A stretch of 64,000 nucleotides of DNA from Sphagnum compactum (taxonomy: Eukaryota > Bryophyta > Sphagnopsida > Sphagnales), in contig OZ234496.1 of NCBI GenBank assembly GCA_965153455.1, positions 9,819,863 through 9,883,862 on the forward strand. Direction: 5' to 3'. The translations under genes were made by a program, and so were the position numbers. Below, one piece after another: positions 1 to 12,640 of the stretch. The notes beneath the pieces were generated by a model that ran no database searches, was not told the origin of the DNA, and saw nothing but the letters and a program-made list of their open reading frames with translations. How positions within the stretch are numbered: the stretch's first letter is position 1; each line of letters opens with the position of its first letter.

Positions 1-2478
1 TTACTTTTAGGGAACTAATACATTCATAGTGTAAGTATATATTTGCAAAATTGGAATCAATTCTTATTTTACACGGTTTTCAATGGTAAATTAAGAACTA
101 TTGTCAAAAAAATGTATTCTTAAAACAATGTTTGTAATTTGTCATTATAACATTTTGATAAAAATGCAATGAATATAATGAATATAAGGTATCCAAAAAG
201 AACTTTTTTAAGGACTATATAATCAATGCTTTTAAGCATTATAACCAATGATTATATAAAAAAAGAACAACCAAACCCAATTTGCCACATCAATCCATTT
301 TAATTCCTTTTTATAATTATTTAAATGTGTTTTAACACACATTCCTATTACTTCATTTTACCCATGCCAATTGCATATTAATCCATGGGGTTTTCGGGGG
401 GAAAAAGAAGTAATCCAATTTATTAAGGACTCCAACCATACATGAAATTGAATTCATTTCAATAAAGGACATGTGGTGTAAGGATCCTTTGAGCACAAGT
501 AATGAATGTTTCAAATGGAATCATAAATGCATTTTGCATGCCATATTTTACGCCCAAATTTTCATGTGGTTTCAAGTTATTGAAATAATGCTGAAATCAT
601 TGCACCATGTATGACTAAAGGCATTAGATTCAAAGTCACGTGCAAGATTGGTTTTTTGTTATATGATCATGATGAATTGTTGAAACATTTGAAATATTTG
701 AATACCTTGGCTATTTCAACACTAATTATATTATTTTCAGAAATTTCAAAATTTTCAACAAAATAATTGATTGAAATAAATAAATGAAGGGAAATTGAGA
801 ATCTTGTATCTTATTCTAAAATATTATATTTTCAACATGAAATCTTCAAAAGAAAATAATTATTTGACATTGGAATGTTGAACTTTCCATGGTACTAGAA
901 TTCTTGTAGTACATTTGTTTGGGTTAGGGGTGACGCAAATGTACAATTCATTTTTTACTTTGAAAGTATGATGTTCAAAAGAAACCATGTGTAAAAATGA
1001 TATTATTGAGTTTTGTTTCACATTCCTTATGTGAATTAAAAATTTCAATAACAAGCATAATGATTTGTATTTAAACTTCAGATCATTACTTGTTTATGTT
1101 AGTAATCATTTAACATAGTTTTTCTAACTTCAATAGTTTACGAAAAAATGTCAAACCATAGTTGGTCATCTATTTAACACCTTTTATTCTTGAATTTTTT
1201 TGTTGGTTGGAAATTGACAATGAATCAACAAGAGAATAGAGATGAGATGAATAAAACACGTTTATAAATAAGGAACTTTTCACCCAACCTTAGGATCACA
1301 CAAGTTGATACAACTTTACGATCCACCCTTGAACTTTTGTCTACTCCTAATACAAGGTGAACATCTCACATGCAAATATTACATATTCCCTTACATATCA
1401 TGCACCAGGTCATCAACTTATGCAGATGTTACCTTTACTTAATTGGGGGTGAACATCACAAGTAATGAATTACTTAATTAACCTAAACTCAAATATTCAT
1501 AAGTCCAAAAAATTAAGTGCATGAAACATAAATATCTCAATTAAAAGTAACCAAGTAAAAGTAACTTGATAAAATGTTGGCATTCAACACCCCCCCACTC
1601 CACAAACTATCAAGTTACACATTTGGCCGTGCTCATCAAGCATTAACATACACTTGTGTGCTCATAAACAACATCATAGCTTTCAATATTGGGATGACAA
1701 CCTTTGGTAGGCATTCTTTTTGGAATGCACATGGCCCTGGCTAAAGTTTTCTTCAATTCCATGGTTATGGTAGATGTTATTGTTGGAACGTACTTGGGCT
1801 TGACTATTTTTGGAACAATCTTGGCCTTAGTTCAAGGTTGAAAAGTTCCAATGGATAATCAAAACAAACACTACTAGTGGTAGATGATTGAAAAGGCAAG
1901 CATCATCACAATTACCACTTCAACTTCATGAACATAGATGGTGTTTAGTGTTAATAGGGTTGGTGATAACAGTATTTGTGAACAATGGTAGGGTAGGTAA
2001 GTATGTTTTGATGCGTAGGGTTTTGATACCATGTTAAATAGTGTTACGGTATAAATAAATCGCAATTAGGTAGCCCTTTACTTATCTACCTATAATATAA
2101 CCACTTACATTCTCTACCTCCTTATGATACCCACTTACACAGGTAGATTGATCGCTAGGTACCATGAGGTTATTAAAAATTGAAAGTAACATCCTATTCT
2201 TCACACTACCCTGCTCAGAGTAAGGATCTCATAACCTGTAGAAGAACACATGGCTGCCATGATTTTGTTTGTTGTCGCATCCACAATTAGTAGCGTTTGG
2301 TGTGTGTGAATGTGTAGGCACACAAAGTAGGATGTATTTGTCATGTGGATTCTCTAAGGCTTGGAATGCACTTTCATATTGGAAAGTCCTCCTGGAAATT
2401 TGCCAGTGTAAATGGCAGGCACCTTGATTCATGCAATGTACCCATGTGCATACACACTGCAGACCCTTGTACAATTGA
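1..2478. other. AT-rich gene-free stretch
   Basis: No coding region is supportable on either strand: open frames are short, overlap each other and match no recognisable domain. The only structured element seen is a primer-binding-site-like sequence near 2020, listed separately. The rest looks like old intergenic repeat-derived DNA. Confidence 0.6.
2020..2031 (-). mobile_element. possible LTR retrotransposon primer-binding site
   Basis: On the minus strand the sequence reads AACATGGTATCAAAACC. TGGTATCA is the usual start of a primer-binding site complementary to the 3' end of initiator tRNA-Met in Ty1/copia elements, and it normally follows an LTR ending in CA, as here. No matching second LTR or gag/pol frame was recognised, so this may be a relic or a chance match. 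Confidence 0.25.
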
Positions 2479-2560
2479 TTCTTACACACGTACAGAGGAA
2501 AATTACAAAACATATGGAGGGAAATTATGTTTGTAATTTCCCTCCATACATGTGTAAGAA
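2479..2560. repeat. short inverted repeat (hairpin)
   Basis: Arms at about 2479-2513 and 2527-2560 are roughly 85% complementary over 34-35 bases, with a 13-base spacer. This could be a small foldback element or a transcribed hairpin. No flanking target-site duplication was established. Confidence 0.5.
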
Positions 2561-3540
2561 CCCACCCCACCCTGCGAGGCTTTCTGCCTGGTAAGGATTG
2601 TAGAACAGGGCACATCGTCAGCTCTTGCCTTGGGCAACAGGCCCTTATTTCAGGAATGCCCTGTCACTTGAGACTCACCCTACCACATAACTTCCACTTG
2701 CATTCCATCCATAGACACAATTTCAGATAGTCCCATCTCCACCGAGAAGCCATGCGGAAGTTATATGAAGCTTACTTTTGCCTACATAACATCTTCCACA
2801 TCTATGGGAATGTTTGCAAGGAAAGATGAACCTGCTGAGATATACGGATCCAGAACTTCTGACTAGAGGCTTAGGTTTGATGATCTATTCTAGCAATATA
2901 GTTTGAAATCATTGTAAGAGAGCTTATCTCTTGTGCGTCTGCATCTCTGATCCAACAAGAGCTCATTCTGTTGTGGCCATACTATCATTCATTGGTTTGC
3001 ACCAGTACCTGCAGCCAGATCAAAAAATTAGTGGAGTTATATGGGAGTGATAGATGGGGCTCAGCTGTGCATGGGAATCTGACCCCTGGACCTCATCCTG
3101 GTGTGAAGATGGAAAAACTCAAAAGCCCATCTGCTCCTCGTTGAACATGAAACACTCCAAAAACCTTTGCCCCTCGGTGAACATGGACAAAAGGTTGGAG
3201 CTGCACATGCAGTGCCTTTCAAGGGCACTCAGCTGTTGGAAACTGTGGTTTTGAATTGCTGTGACAAAAAACCCACAGGTTGTCTGCACCCCACAATACA
3301 TACAGTTTGCTAGAGGAAGCTCATGGATCTATTAGTCTCCCTCGCAAGGACGCTAGGACTCAGCCAGGTGACCAAGATAGGCTGTCAGAACCAGAGTTAT
3401 GAACATTAATTTTGTAAACTTCACAAAATATTTTGGACCTGACTGTTGTTAGGTCTAACCAAACCAAGACAAACAAAACAAGGAGTGCAGTCATAACTTT
3501 GAGAGTATCAGACCTGCACCTTCAATCTGAACTTGTACCC
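2561..3540. other. intergenic, nothing recognised
   Basis: More balanced base composition than the first 2 kb. Overlapping small open frames occur on both strands (for example near 3054-3301) but none carries a recognisable domain or splice context. No RNA gene was seen. Confidence 0.4.
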
Positions 3541-3735
3541 GAATGACTGTGACCTTCTGCCATTGCTCCCCATTCACTTCATCATCTCCCAAACTGTGGG
3601 TTTGTGTAAGGCTGAAATAATCTGCCCAACTTGCAGAACCTGAGTGACTGCAACTAGCTGCCATTGCTCCCCATCAACACTGTCATCTCCCAAAATACAG
3701 TGGGTGCAGATAAAGTTATAATAATCTGCACAACA
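3541..3735. repeat. tandem duplication, ~100-bp unit, two copies
   Basis: A unit beginning at 3541 is repeated from about 3641. Both copies share the core CATTGCTCCCCAT, then TCATCTCCCAAA, then a GTGGGT segment and an AATAATCTGC segment. A diverged relative lies at about 8280-8410 in intron 1 of the WDR26 homologue. Confidence 0.55.
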
Positions 3736-3840
3736 TTTGGCAAACAACTAAACAAATCTGCATTCTGAGTTTGTGTGACATTTCCAGAGGCAAGAGGAAG
3801 ACTCCATCATTATGTCAACTAGCAGTCAAGAGTTATACCC
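3661..3840. repeat. dispersed repeat, copy A (partner near 8280-8410)
   Basis: The segment running from CAGTGGGT through CTGAGTTT to GAAGACTC and CTAGCA reappears in the same order and orientation at about 8280-8410. Identity is moderate. One copy is in the 3' flank and the other in intron 1 of the same gene, so this is a dispersed repeat rather than a coding similarity. Confidence 0.4.
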
Positions 3841-3903
3841 TATAATAAAAATCAGTAGTATCCTAATTCAAGCTGCAACCAGCTTTTGAAGAATAAGGTT
3901 CCA

Positions 3904-4382
3904 TTTATTTTAGCTTGCACCTGTTCAAGCAAACATGTAGACCATATCCTTTAAAAAGCACACTTTACAATTGCCAAAGCCTACTCTATCATCCAATGCT
4001 CATTTAGACCTCCAAAGCATTTAGACAGCAGAGTTTGGCAAACAAATTGGCTGGCATACAAACTTTTGGTGAAGGTGTGCTCCATGATTTGCAGCTGAGT
4101 TTGATGATACCTGATGTACCCAATACCCAATGTATTGCTGATCCAGTGATTCCTTTATTGCTGACTTTCTCTCTTGCACAGAAGATATTGACTGAAGCCT
4201 TCTCTGGTCTTTTTTGACCACCTCTCCTATCTATGGGCATAAAACTATCCTTCAATGAGAGAGAGATCTCAAGGAAAATCTTGCTATGCCATCGACAATG
4301 AAAAGAATCGGTGAGAGATCAACTGAGAAAGAACAGACCAAACTGATTGCTACATCAACAGATAAAATGCCAAACCTTTGTA
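3904..4382 (-). other. probable 3' UTR of the WDR26 homologue, with AATAAA
   Basis: The region directly follows the stop codon at 4383-4385 on the minus strand. AATAAA occurs on the minus strand at 3904-3909, about 480 bases beyond the stop, and could be the polyadenylation signal. The assignment rests on position and hexamer only. Confidence 0.35.
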
Positions 4383-7300
4383 CTAAACCATCTCTGGTTG
4401 GAGAGGTCTTAGATTTTCCAAAATGTCATGTGGCCACTCATTAGCAAGGTGGTCAATCGCAGTGAAGGACAAGTGTGCAGTCCTAGAGCTTCCCTGTTGC
4501 ATCCTATTCAACCCCCAAATCCGAATAGTGTGGTCATCACTTGCAGAAGCAAACATGTGGGGATTTATTGGGTTCCAACTTACACTATTCACTGTGCCTG
4601 AATGGCCTGGCAACACCTCCAGCAGGTCACCACTTCGCCTGTTCCAGATGTAAATCTGCACCCACAATCCATTGAGAAGGTGTAAGCAGAACTGATTAAC
4701 TGCAACACAACCTGCATCGCAGAGCTGCAAACTACTCGGTGGATTTCCAACAGGCATGGACTGTCTTCAACACACAGAGCTGTAACTGTGGATGATTCAA
4801 GAAGTAATTTGATTTAGGGTGGAGATACCTGAGAATCTTCACTGCCACTAGCAACAAATGCCTGATCATATCCTCCAAAGCAGGATCGAATCACATATCG
4901 CCTTTGCCGATGGCCTCTGTACTTCAATGGTGATTTCAATTTGGCAGCAATGTCCCACAAATGAATTTCTTCATTCACCAGATTAACCAGCAAATATTTC
5001 CCATCCTCACTCACTGAAAGTGATGTAATGGGCTTCTCTTCCTCTATCACATACTCTGATTTTTCCTCCAAATTATATATTCGGATCTCTTTCTGTGCAC
5101 AGGTGCTTACCTGCACAGTGAGTTACCCCAGGCAACAAAGGTTCACCAGACCAGAAAGGAAATTGGATGTTGTGTTCAGATCCTTACACAACAGTTTTGC
5201 ACAATACTGAACTCTACAACCAGATTACAATTTGTTTTATCCAAGGTCAGCATGGGACTTTTGCCAGAGGGCATTGAACAGGAAAAAGGTACAGTATCTG
5301 CCTAAATCATGAATACAAAGCCCAGATAGCACAACCTTGTCAATTGCAAACTCCAAAGGCATACCATGTGGCTCCCATTCACAGTCACAGCCAAATCGTG
5401 GATACCAGGCATGCAGGCAGCCTTCCATGACTGTAACTCCCGGCCCTGGAAACCATTGGAAAATGAGAAAGGAAAGCATCCATGAGACATGATGGATGAC
5501 ACATTGAACAGGAAACACTAACATTCAGATGCACTTCAATTATCTCCAACCATGCCTTGTGCACATCATCATGAAAGCTAAATAATGGTCATGGCGAGCA
5601 GGAAGCAGTGGGACAGCTAGGATCCAATGTTGAGACAAAAGGGCTGCCCAACTTGCTGTGGGCTACCAATCCTGGGAAGCAAGGCTCATACCTCAAGATC
5701 CCACATGTATATACACTTATCCCGTCCACCCAAAACAAAACGGTGGCCATCCGGAAACCATGCACAGGAAGTGAAGCAGCTGCTAGGCTTATCATAGGTG
5801 TGCTTGCATGTGCCTGTGCAGATGTCCCAAAGCTTAACAACTTCCTCATTTCCGGATGTGAGAAGCATGGTGCTGTCAGGGCTCCAAGAAACAAAAGATA
5901 CTGGCTTTTGGTGCCCAGTCAAAGTATGCTTCAAGATGACTGACTCATCATCGACCACCTGCATTGCAACTCATCATAAGATGGGATCTGGTGGCTTGCA
6001 ACTAGTAATGTGAGTTCCTTGTAAGCAGCATAGCAGTAGCCCAGCCTCCTGCCACAAGTACTTGGCCAGCCTAAGTTGATAATAGTGTGCAGCCTCCCCT
6101 TTGACAGTGTGACCCACCTTTCACCAAACTGAATCCCTAGGAGAGAGAAGAGGACCTCTTGTGCCCATGCACACTCCAGACAAGGTAACTGGAGAGATTA
6201 ATTTCTGACAGGCTTCATGGTTTCTAAAGATAAGCTGGAATCTGAAGGCAACCTTACAGAGGCCTGATATCATCAATGAAATGAGTGCACATAGGTCAAA
6301 TTTAACAAAGTTCATGGAGTTATTTTGTGAAGGTGAGCCATGCAGGTACTGAACACTTGACTTTAAACATCACAATCCATACTGTGTTAGCACATAAGTA
6401 CAACCAGAACATCAAAGGAGGTCATACAAAGTCAACTCACCTCCCAAATGATGGCTGTACAGTCTTTAGATGTAGAGGCCAGATGGTGACCATCATGTGA
6501 AAACTGCAAAAACCACACTTCATCTTCATGCGCTTCCAGCACCTGCACAACCATCCACCCGAAGGCCCCACAATCCAGCAATGCTGGGCCTTAAATGTGC
6601 TCTTATCCAACAGCCAATTCAAAACCACAAGCCTCATCAAACATTGCTTTACTGCTCAAGAACAGGAGGTATGGTGAAATTGCACCTACCTGTTCACACA
6701 TAAGGACCGTAGACTTTTCTATCATCTGTGAACCATGTAAAAATACATGCATGTTGACACTTTAGGAAGGGGGTGATAGCATGTCAAAGATACCATTATC
6801 TTGCAGATTATTGCATTATGGATTGCCCATTTAATGATTCTGTGTTTCCCACCTTGGGCTGAAGACAGGAAAATCGTCATAATTTTGATTGCTGGCCCAC
6901 AGAAAACCATACCCAGAAAAAACAAGAAAGTAAAACATGAACAAGTCACAGTAGAGCCTTAAAATCACACCATTGTTCATAATTGTGAGAAATTGCCAAA
7001 TCATCATCCCAACCCACACTCTCATAGACTGAAAAATATGGTGTCATCAACCTCATACATGCACATTCACGTGGTTTTGTCCACAAGACTTTGCAAAAAA
7101 CCTTTGGCCACAACTTCTAGGCTTTCATCACATCACACGCCTCAGCTGATCTACTCACTTGTGACTTACAGGACCAAAACCCAGCATAATGGCCAACTAT
7201 ACTGTGACCCATTATGGTCTCAGCATATATCGAGATAGTGCCTACCCACTTTCACTTATACACTGCCAGAAGCCATAAAATCCCAGTGGTGTGATAAGGT

Positions 7301-10300
7301 AAAACCCCCAAAGGATACATTAAGCCTCCAATCAATCATGAAATACCCCAAACTCTAGAGTGAGCAGACTTAACTGTACAACATGGGGCTTGATGGCACC
7401 CTTGATACAATGGAGAATGTTCTTGGTATGTCTGAATATACAAAAAATGTAACAGAGAGCCTTGCAAGCAACCCATTTTAGCTGAATCTTCTCATTATAG
7501 TCCTTATGTACAATCAATTCATAAAGCTGGGCCTTTGCCATCTTGACATTTGTTATCACAGATACACATAGGCATTGATGGGGTGAAGCTGGCTCTTACC
7601 CTGAACACACTGTGCTATACTATCCAGTTACCTACTCTGAGATACCCTATGCTGAGGATGACGAAGATAGACTTCCTTGGCATCTGGCAATTTGCCCCCC
7701 AGCGTGTTCCCCAGCCCTTGATCTTCACTGAAAAGTCCACAGAGAACAGCATTGGGCTCAAACTTGCATCAGCAGAGTGCTTCAAGCACATTGCTCACTA
7801 CCAAGTATTCTACACCTAAGGTTAGCAGCTGAAGAGTCACTGTGAAGAAGTCTATAACTACCGATGAACAGAACCCCTATGACCACAGTGTGTTATGTAA
7901 AGAGCTTATTCTCAACTTTTTCTGTTTTCAATCAGAGCATCTACATCCTTTGGCAGGCAGAACTTATGTCCCAACTGCTCAAGAATTTGGACACCAATCT
8001 CATACAAGGCATCCTCTGGTGATTCATGTCTCATGGCATAAACCTAACCCACTGAAAACATATCTTTCATAAGAATAGAGAAATCTCCATTCTCACGATG
8101 AAGAAGAAACAGCAAGGCTAACACTTCCTCAGGAAGCCACAGAAAGAACCAAACAAGGGGAGACAAAAAACAAAACGAAAAACGAAATACACACACCGGT
8201 ATGAACAAAAGTGCCAGTCTCACACCTGTTCAGGGACCATCAACAGTAGTATGTATGATAGTGACTTAACTATCACAACTTCCCCACTGACTTCATCAGC
8301 TCCCTACAGTGGGTAAAGGCCGGTGACAAGCATCATCCTGCGAACTGAGTTTCTGCTGCAATTCCGGAAGCAACGGGAAGACTCAGCCATACTACTGGCT
8401 AGCAACAGACCCCACAACAAAGACCAGACAAAGAAACAAAGAAAGACAGAAAGGGAAAAGAACAGGGAAAGACTAAGAACAAGTGGGCTTACAGGAAGCT
8501 CCCCACTTACAAGACCTGAAGCAAAATCATTCTGAAAATGCCAAAAGCGGAAATTCCAAACAGGAATTTTTCTTTAAGAACCAACCCTCTAGTTCTCTTT
8601 AGAAGAACTTTAAAAGGGTAGCCTTTTGCCTTCAGAAAGACAATAAGACTGACCATCTGGAAGACAAAAAACTTCATACAACTACAAAGTCTCAAGAATC
8701 TGTAAAATTGACTATTGATAACCCCCAGCTTCACAGTCATTGAGATATTGGAATGAACATGAGGCATTCTAATCATTTCAATACCTGCATTTCTAAACCA
8801 CTGAAAACACAAGTAATTAAGGGCTCCTCTGACAGCTACCAGTAACAAGAGGGGGCCTATATTGACAAGCCTACCATAAATTTCTTGACCCTGATCTCTC
8901 ATTATCTACACTCTTTGCCAGAATACCCAGCAATACAGTCAGTACTAAACGTATTGCAAACCCCAAACATCGTTCCACTGCAATACACATAATGTCAAAG
9001 TCTGCCAGCCAGTTATCTGTAAACAAGGAGGAGAACACCATAAATCTCTGTAGTCAAAAATTACATTCCATGTATCAAGTGCACACCTATATCTCATGAG
9101 ACACAGCCATCACTAAATTTCAAGCAACAAGAGCAGGACTAATCCCTTATGTATCACTGAGAGATGGGGATTTGGATCACTATTACTGCAAAATAGCATA
9201 ACAAAACCGAGCTTTATACAATGTGCACAAACCTCAACCTCCCCTCCCCTTTTCACATAGTGGGTCTCCTCATTATGCACAGTGTCAAGCAACACAGACA
9301 GGACCTCCCCTCCCCCTTTCACATAGTGGGTCTCATCATTATACACCATTCAGGCAACACAGACAGGACCTCCCCTTCCCCTTTCACAGAGTGGGTTTCC
9401 TCATTATGCACAGTCCAAGCAACACAGATAGGACCTCCCCTTCCCCTTTCACATAGACGGTCTCCTCGTCATGAACAGTTCAGGCAACACAGACAGGACT
9501 TCACTCTGGAAACAAATTTTCACGACATGAAAAGAGAAAAGGTGAAGATAGCACCATGAGATATGAAAGACAAATAGAGGAGAGAAATAGAAATAGGGCA
9601 GATAAGAGAGATGCCATCAAAGTTCAATTTGATAGCCTTGTGGCTGCAAAGCCCACAACCACCCACAGAAATGAGAGACAGAGAGAGAAATAGAGATTAC
9701 AAGCTCCTTTCATGCTCATGATCAGCAGGAAGACAGATTTTATAACCCCAACTATCACACATATTGGGAAGCCGGCAAGCTTTCAAACTCCTATGTAAAT
9801 GAACAGCAGTAACGGATTGGATTGTCTACCTGTATAGTCTTAGAAGGAATCTGATCATGAGTACATCGATGGTCAGTATAAAGAGACAGAGCATTATCCA
9901 GTGAGTTGTGGAATACACAGGCATCTCGCTGCAAATCCAGTGCCTGTTCCACAAGATGCTCCAGTCGCTTCTCTGGAACCATGATTGAAGGGGGAAGCAA
10001 TTGCTGCAACTCTTCAAGCAAATGAATCCGAGAATCCTCCCCTGCCCCCCTCCAGTCAGCTTTCTCTACCAGGACATCCCGAGATGGGCACATAATGAAG
10101 CTTGCCAGTTGGTGAACTCTTTGTGTATTGATGCCTAATGTAGATATTTCAGTGCGGAGTGTTTTTAAGGCACCAGCTGTTTCACCGAAATCCAGAAACT
10201 CCAGAAACTTTTGCTGCAATATGAGAAATGACGCAGACTTGAAGGTCTCCTCATCAATTGGACCGATCCTGTAAAGTGCAGCTAAACTTTTGTCCCACTG

Positions 10301-10630
10301 CCCTGCCAGAATATTCTGTCGAAACTCAGTGACAACTGGTGACTGCAACACAATCCCAGATTCCTGCTCAAGCACTACACCTGCTTGCTGATAGCCCAGT
10401 GAGAAGAGTGCCTGAGTGATGATTCTGACAAATTCAACCTTTCGAATTTGACCTCGAGAGCCCAGCATTTCAACTTCATGGGCAGGCAAATCTCTGGCCA
10501 TTGGGGCACCAGAGCCTGCACCAATTGCTGCTGCTGCAGGAAACCCCTCCAACAACAAGTCTCTGGGACAAGGTTTACTCAGCTTCAACCGCTTCGAGGG
10601 GGGAAGCCCGAAGTCGCTGTCTCGTCCCAT
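4383..10630 (-). CDS. WDR26 homologue: LisH-CTLH WD40-repeat protein, six exons
   Basis: Exons on the minus strand: 9830-10630, 6441-6542, 5692-5958, 5365-5445, 4829-5110 and 4383-4655. All junctions are GT-AG and all introns are phase 0, giving 601 residues, close to the ~590 of Arabidopsis WDR26 (At5g08560). A basic PSKRLKL stretch lies at 11-17, LisH at about 66-95 and CTLH at about 100-158. WD40 repeats start at residue 268 ([72 protein letters not shown]). WDR26/Gid7 proteins are scaffold and substrate-recruiting subunits of the CTLH/GID ubiquitin ligase; LisH-CTLH mediates assembly and the propeller binds partners. The ATG at 10628-10630 opens the only frame that continues into LisH. 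Intron 1 is 3.3 kb and repeat-bearing. Product identity is secure; ligase membership is inferred from the family. Confidence 0.93.
8280..8410. repeat. dispersed repeat, copy B (partner near 3661-3840)
   Basis: Shares CAGTGGGT, CTGAGTTT, GAAGACTC and CTAGCA blocks, in the same order and orientation, with the 3' flank of the same gene. It lies within intron 1 of the WDR26 homologue. Class unknown. Confidence 0.4.
9238..9498. repeat. 65-bp minisatellite, four units
   Basis: Four consecutive units start near 9238, 9304, 9369 and 9434. Each begins CCTCCCCT and ends AACACAGACAGG or a close variant. Divergence between units is about 10-15%. The array lies in WDR26 intron 1, about 330 bases from the 5' splice site, and makes spurious overlapping open frames on both strands. 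Confidence 0.85.
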
Positions 10631-11724
10631 GTAAGAGCATCAATTCAATGGCTAGCCCATATATCTATGCCATTGCACACACATGCACTACGTATCAATC
10701 TCACTTCAGGATTCCTAGGAGGCATATTGTTGCTAGCAAGAGCATCACAAAACTCAAACAAAGGAACGTACTCTCACTCACATCCGAACAACCCTAAAGA
10801 CCTGCACCTTCTGTAAATATGCTCTTCAATTAACCCTTCAATTTGCCCTGCAGTTTGCTGAGAGAGTACTACTACAACAGCAGGAAGACCTAGAAGACGA
10901 GAACAGAAGGTCACCTGATCAGGACGTCAGCCTCGTCGAACCTCCAATCCCAAAGAGAAAACTCGGTGACAAAGCGGATGGATAGAGGCAAGAGACAAAA
11001 GAATGCCGTCAGGGACGACGCAATGCTCCTCTGATCGGGAGCTCCAAGAATGAGAGAGGAAGAAGAGAAAATCAATCTTTCCCAGTCCAACGGAACACGA
11101 ACTGGAGTTTGCGCTAAAAACACAAGCGTCAAAGGAGACACGAACGAAGGGAAAGATGGACAGACTTGTCACGCAATGTCGCCCTAAAAATAGAATTGTC
11201 ATGCATCGGAAATCAAAGGACACAGAAAACCAAATCTTGCCATACAAGTTCACAAATGCTGATAACTACAGTCTGCAGCTTCTTGAGGAAAAGAATGCAA
11301 GATCCACGCAAACATTGACAGATGCTAAACTCCACCAAATCCGCCCCCTCAAACACACACAAACACTTGTAAAAAAATGGGAAGAAATAATAATTTAAAA
11401 AAATCGCAAGCGATCGATGTGGCTTAGTGTTCTGAAAAAGAGAGCTTGTTGCCGGTCTCTCCAAAAGAGAAACGGTAAACTTCCAAGCACACGCAAAACG
11501 TCGAAGATACGCACTGCCACAACCTCGTACCTTACTACTCCACAACACAATCAAAACAAAGGAAAATTTGAAAAATCTGAACGCACCACGTAAACACACC
11601 AACAACACCACAGACTACTACTGCAAACAGAAAATGGCTTGGAAGCAAGAGTGCTGTGACATTAGCATTTCAGCTGTACATTGAAACAGCAACAACAACA
11701 GCAACAACAACAAAAAAATCATCA

Positions 11725-11755
<31 letters not shown>

Positions 11756-11910
11756 AAACAGCGACAATCAAGGAATCAACGATGACAATCGAGGTAGCGG
11801 AGCGGCGGGCAGACAAGCGGGGACAAGTAGAAGAGAGAGAGAGAGAGAGAGAGAGTTGAACGTCGTAAGTAGTGTGGCCTGCAGCCTGCAAGGAAACGGA
11901 AACCCTAATG
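10631..11910 (-). promoter_or_regulatory. 5' leader and promoter region of the WDR26 homologue
   Basis: Upstream of the start codon the sequence becomes relatively GC-rich and then holds microsatellites: CAA-type at 11687-11712, ACG-type at 11725-11755 and AG-type at 11831-11855. A telo-box (AAACCCTAA on the plus strand) lies at 11900-11908. Telo-boxes and GA/CT tracts are common around the transcription start of plant housekeeping genes. Beyond about 11930 the DNA becomes AT-rich, which probably marks the promoter edge. The exact start and any 5' UTR intron could not be fixed. Confidence 0.5.
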
Positions 11911-12640
11911 AGAAGGAAGGAAGGGTGGGGGCACCATTTTCATCCATTTTCTTGACTATTTCTCAACTTTTTTCATCCATGTTTGGTTAAAATCAACACT
12001 GGTAGCATAGGGTTGAGAAGTACTTTGGTTTTGGGACTTTTTGAAATTTATCATGTTTTTTTTATTATAAATATATATATATATATTAATTTTAATATTT
12101 TAAAATTTTAATTTAATTTAATTTTAGTGTTAGAGCGTCTATCCAGAGTTTAATAAATTTGAGGTGCAAACTTGAGTTTGGGGTGTAGTAATTTTCTCAC
12201 ATTTAATGCTTGGCATTACATTTATGAATGACATGCTGACATGACATTTACATGGCTACAACATGACATGTGGCATCTGATGTGGCACCTACATGGCACC
12301 TTGAAAATTTTAGGAATAACATTCCCACATTATGTAACACTTGTTCCCATGTTAAGAGCATCATGTTCCGAGATGGAAATTGTCACATTTTCCGATGGCA
12401 CATGATGTTTGCATGAATGTGAACATTGATCATCTTGTCGTCCTTTCATGTTGTGGAATGTTATCTCCCAACATAAGTATGTATGATCGTCGAGAATCAT
12501 CTTATCATGTTCCCACATTTGGGAACGTCTTGTTCACCCATAGGAACATCTCATATATTTCATATGGAAACAAATATAACTACATAAGAACAAATTGATA
12601 TAGATGTTCAAACCATTAGACATGCACATAAATGTCATTC
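11911..12640. other. AT-rich intergenic DNA
   Basis: Contains a TA microsatellite near 12066-12086 and a short stretch rich in ACATGGC/GACATG words near 12220-12300. Nothing coding is supportable. Confidence 0.5.

Larger units (their letters stand above)
6543..9829 (-). other. intron 1 of the WDR26 homologue
   Basis: Bounded by donor GTAGAC at 9829 and acceptor TGTGCAG ending at 6543, it separates the LisH-CTLH exon from the first WD40 exon. It is much longer than the other introns of the gene (482, 246, 254 and 173 bases). It contains the 65-bp minisatellite near 9238 and a dispersed repeat near 8280. No nested gene is supported; a 131-codon minus-strand open frame at 8507-8902 has no recognisable domain. 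Confidence 0.8.

Noticed and set aside
8507-8902. 131-codon minus-strand frame
   Set aside because: It sits inside WDR26 intron 1, has no recognisable domain, and no splice signals connect it to the gene.
11656-11859. 67-codon Thr-rich frame
   Set aside because: It is the translation of CAA and ACG microsatellites in the WDR26 leader.
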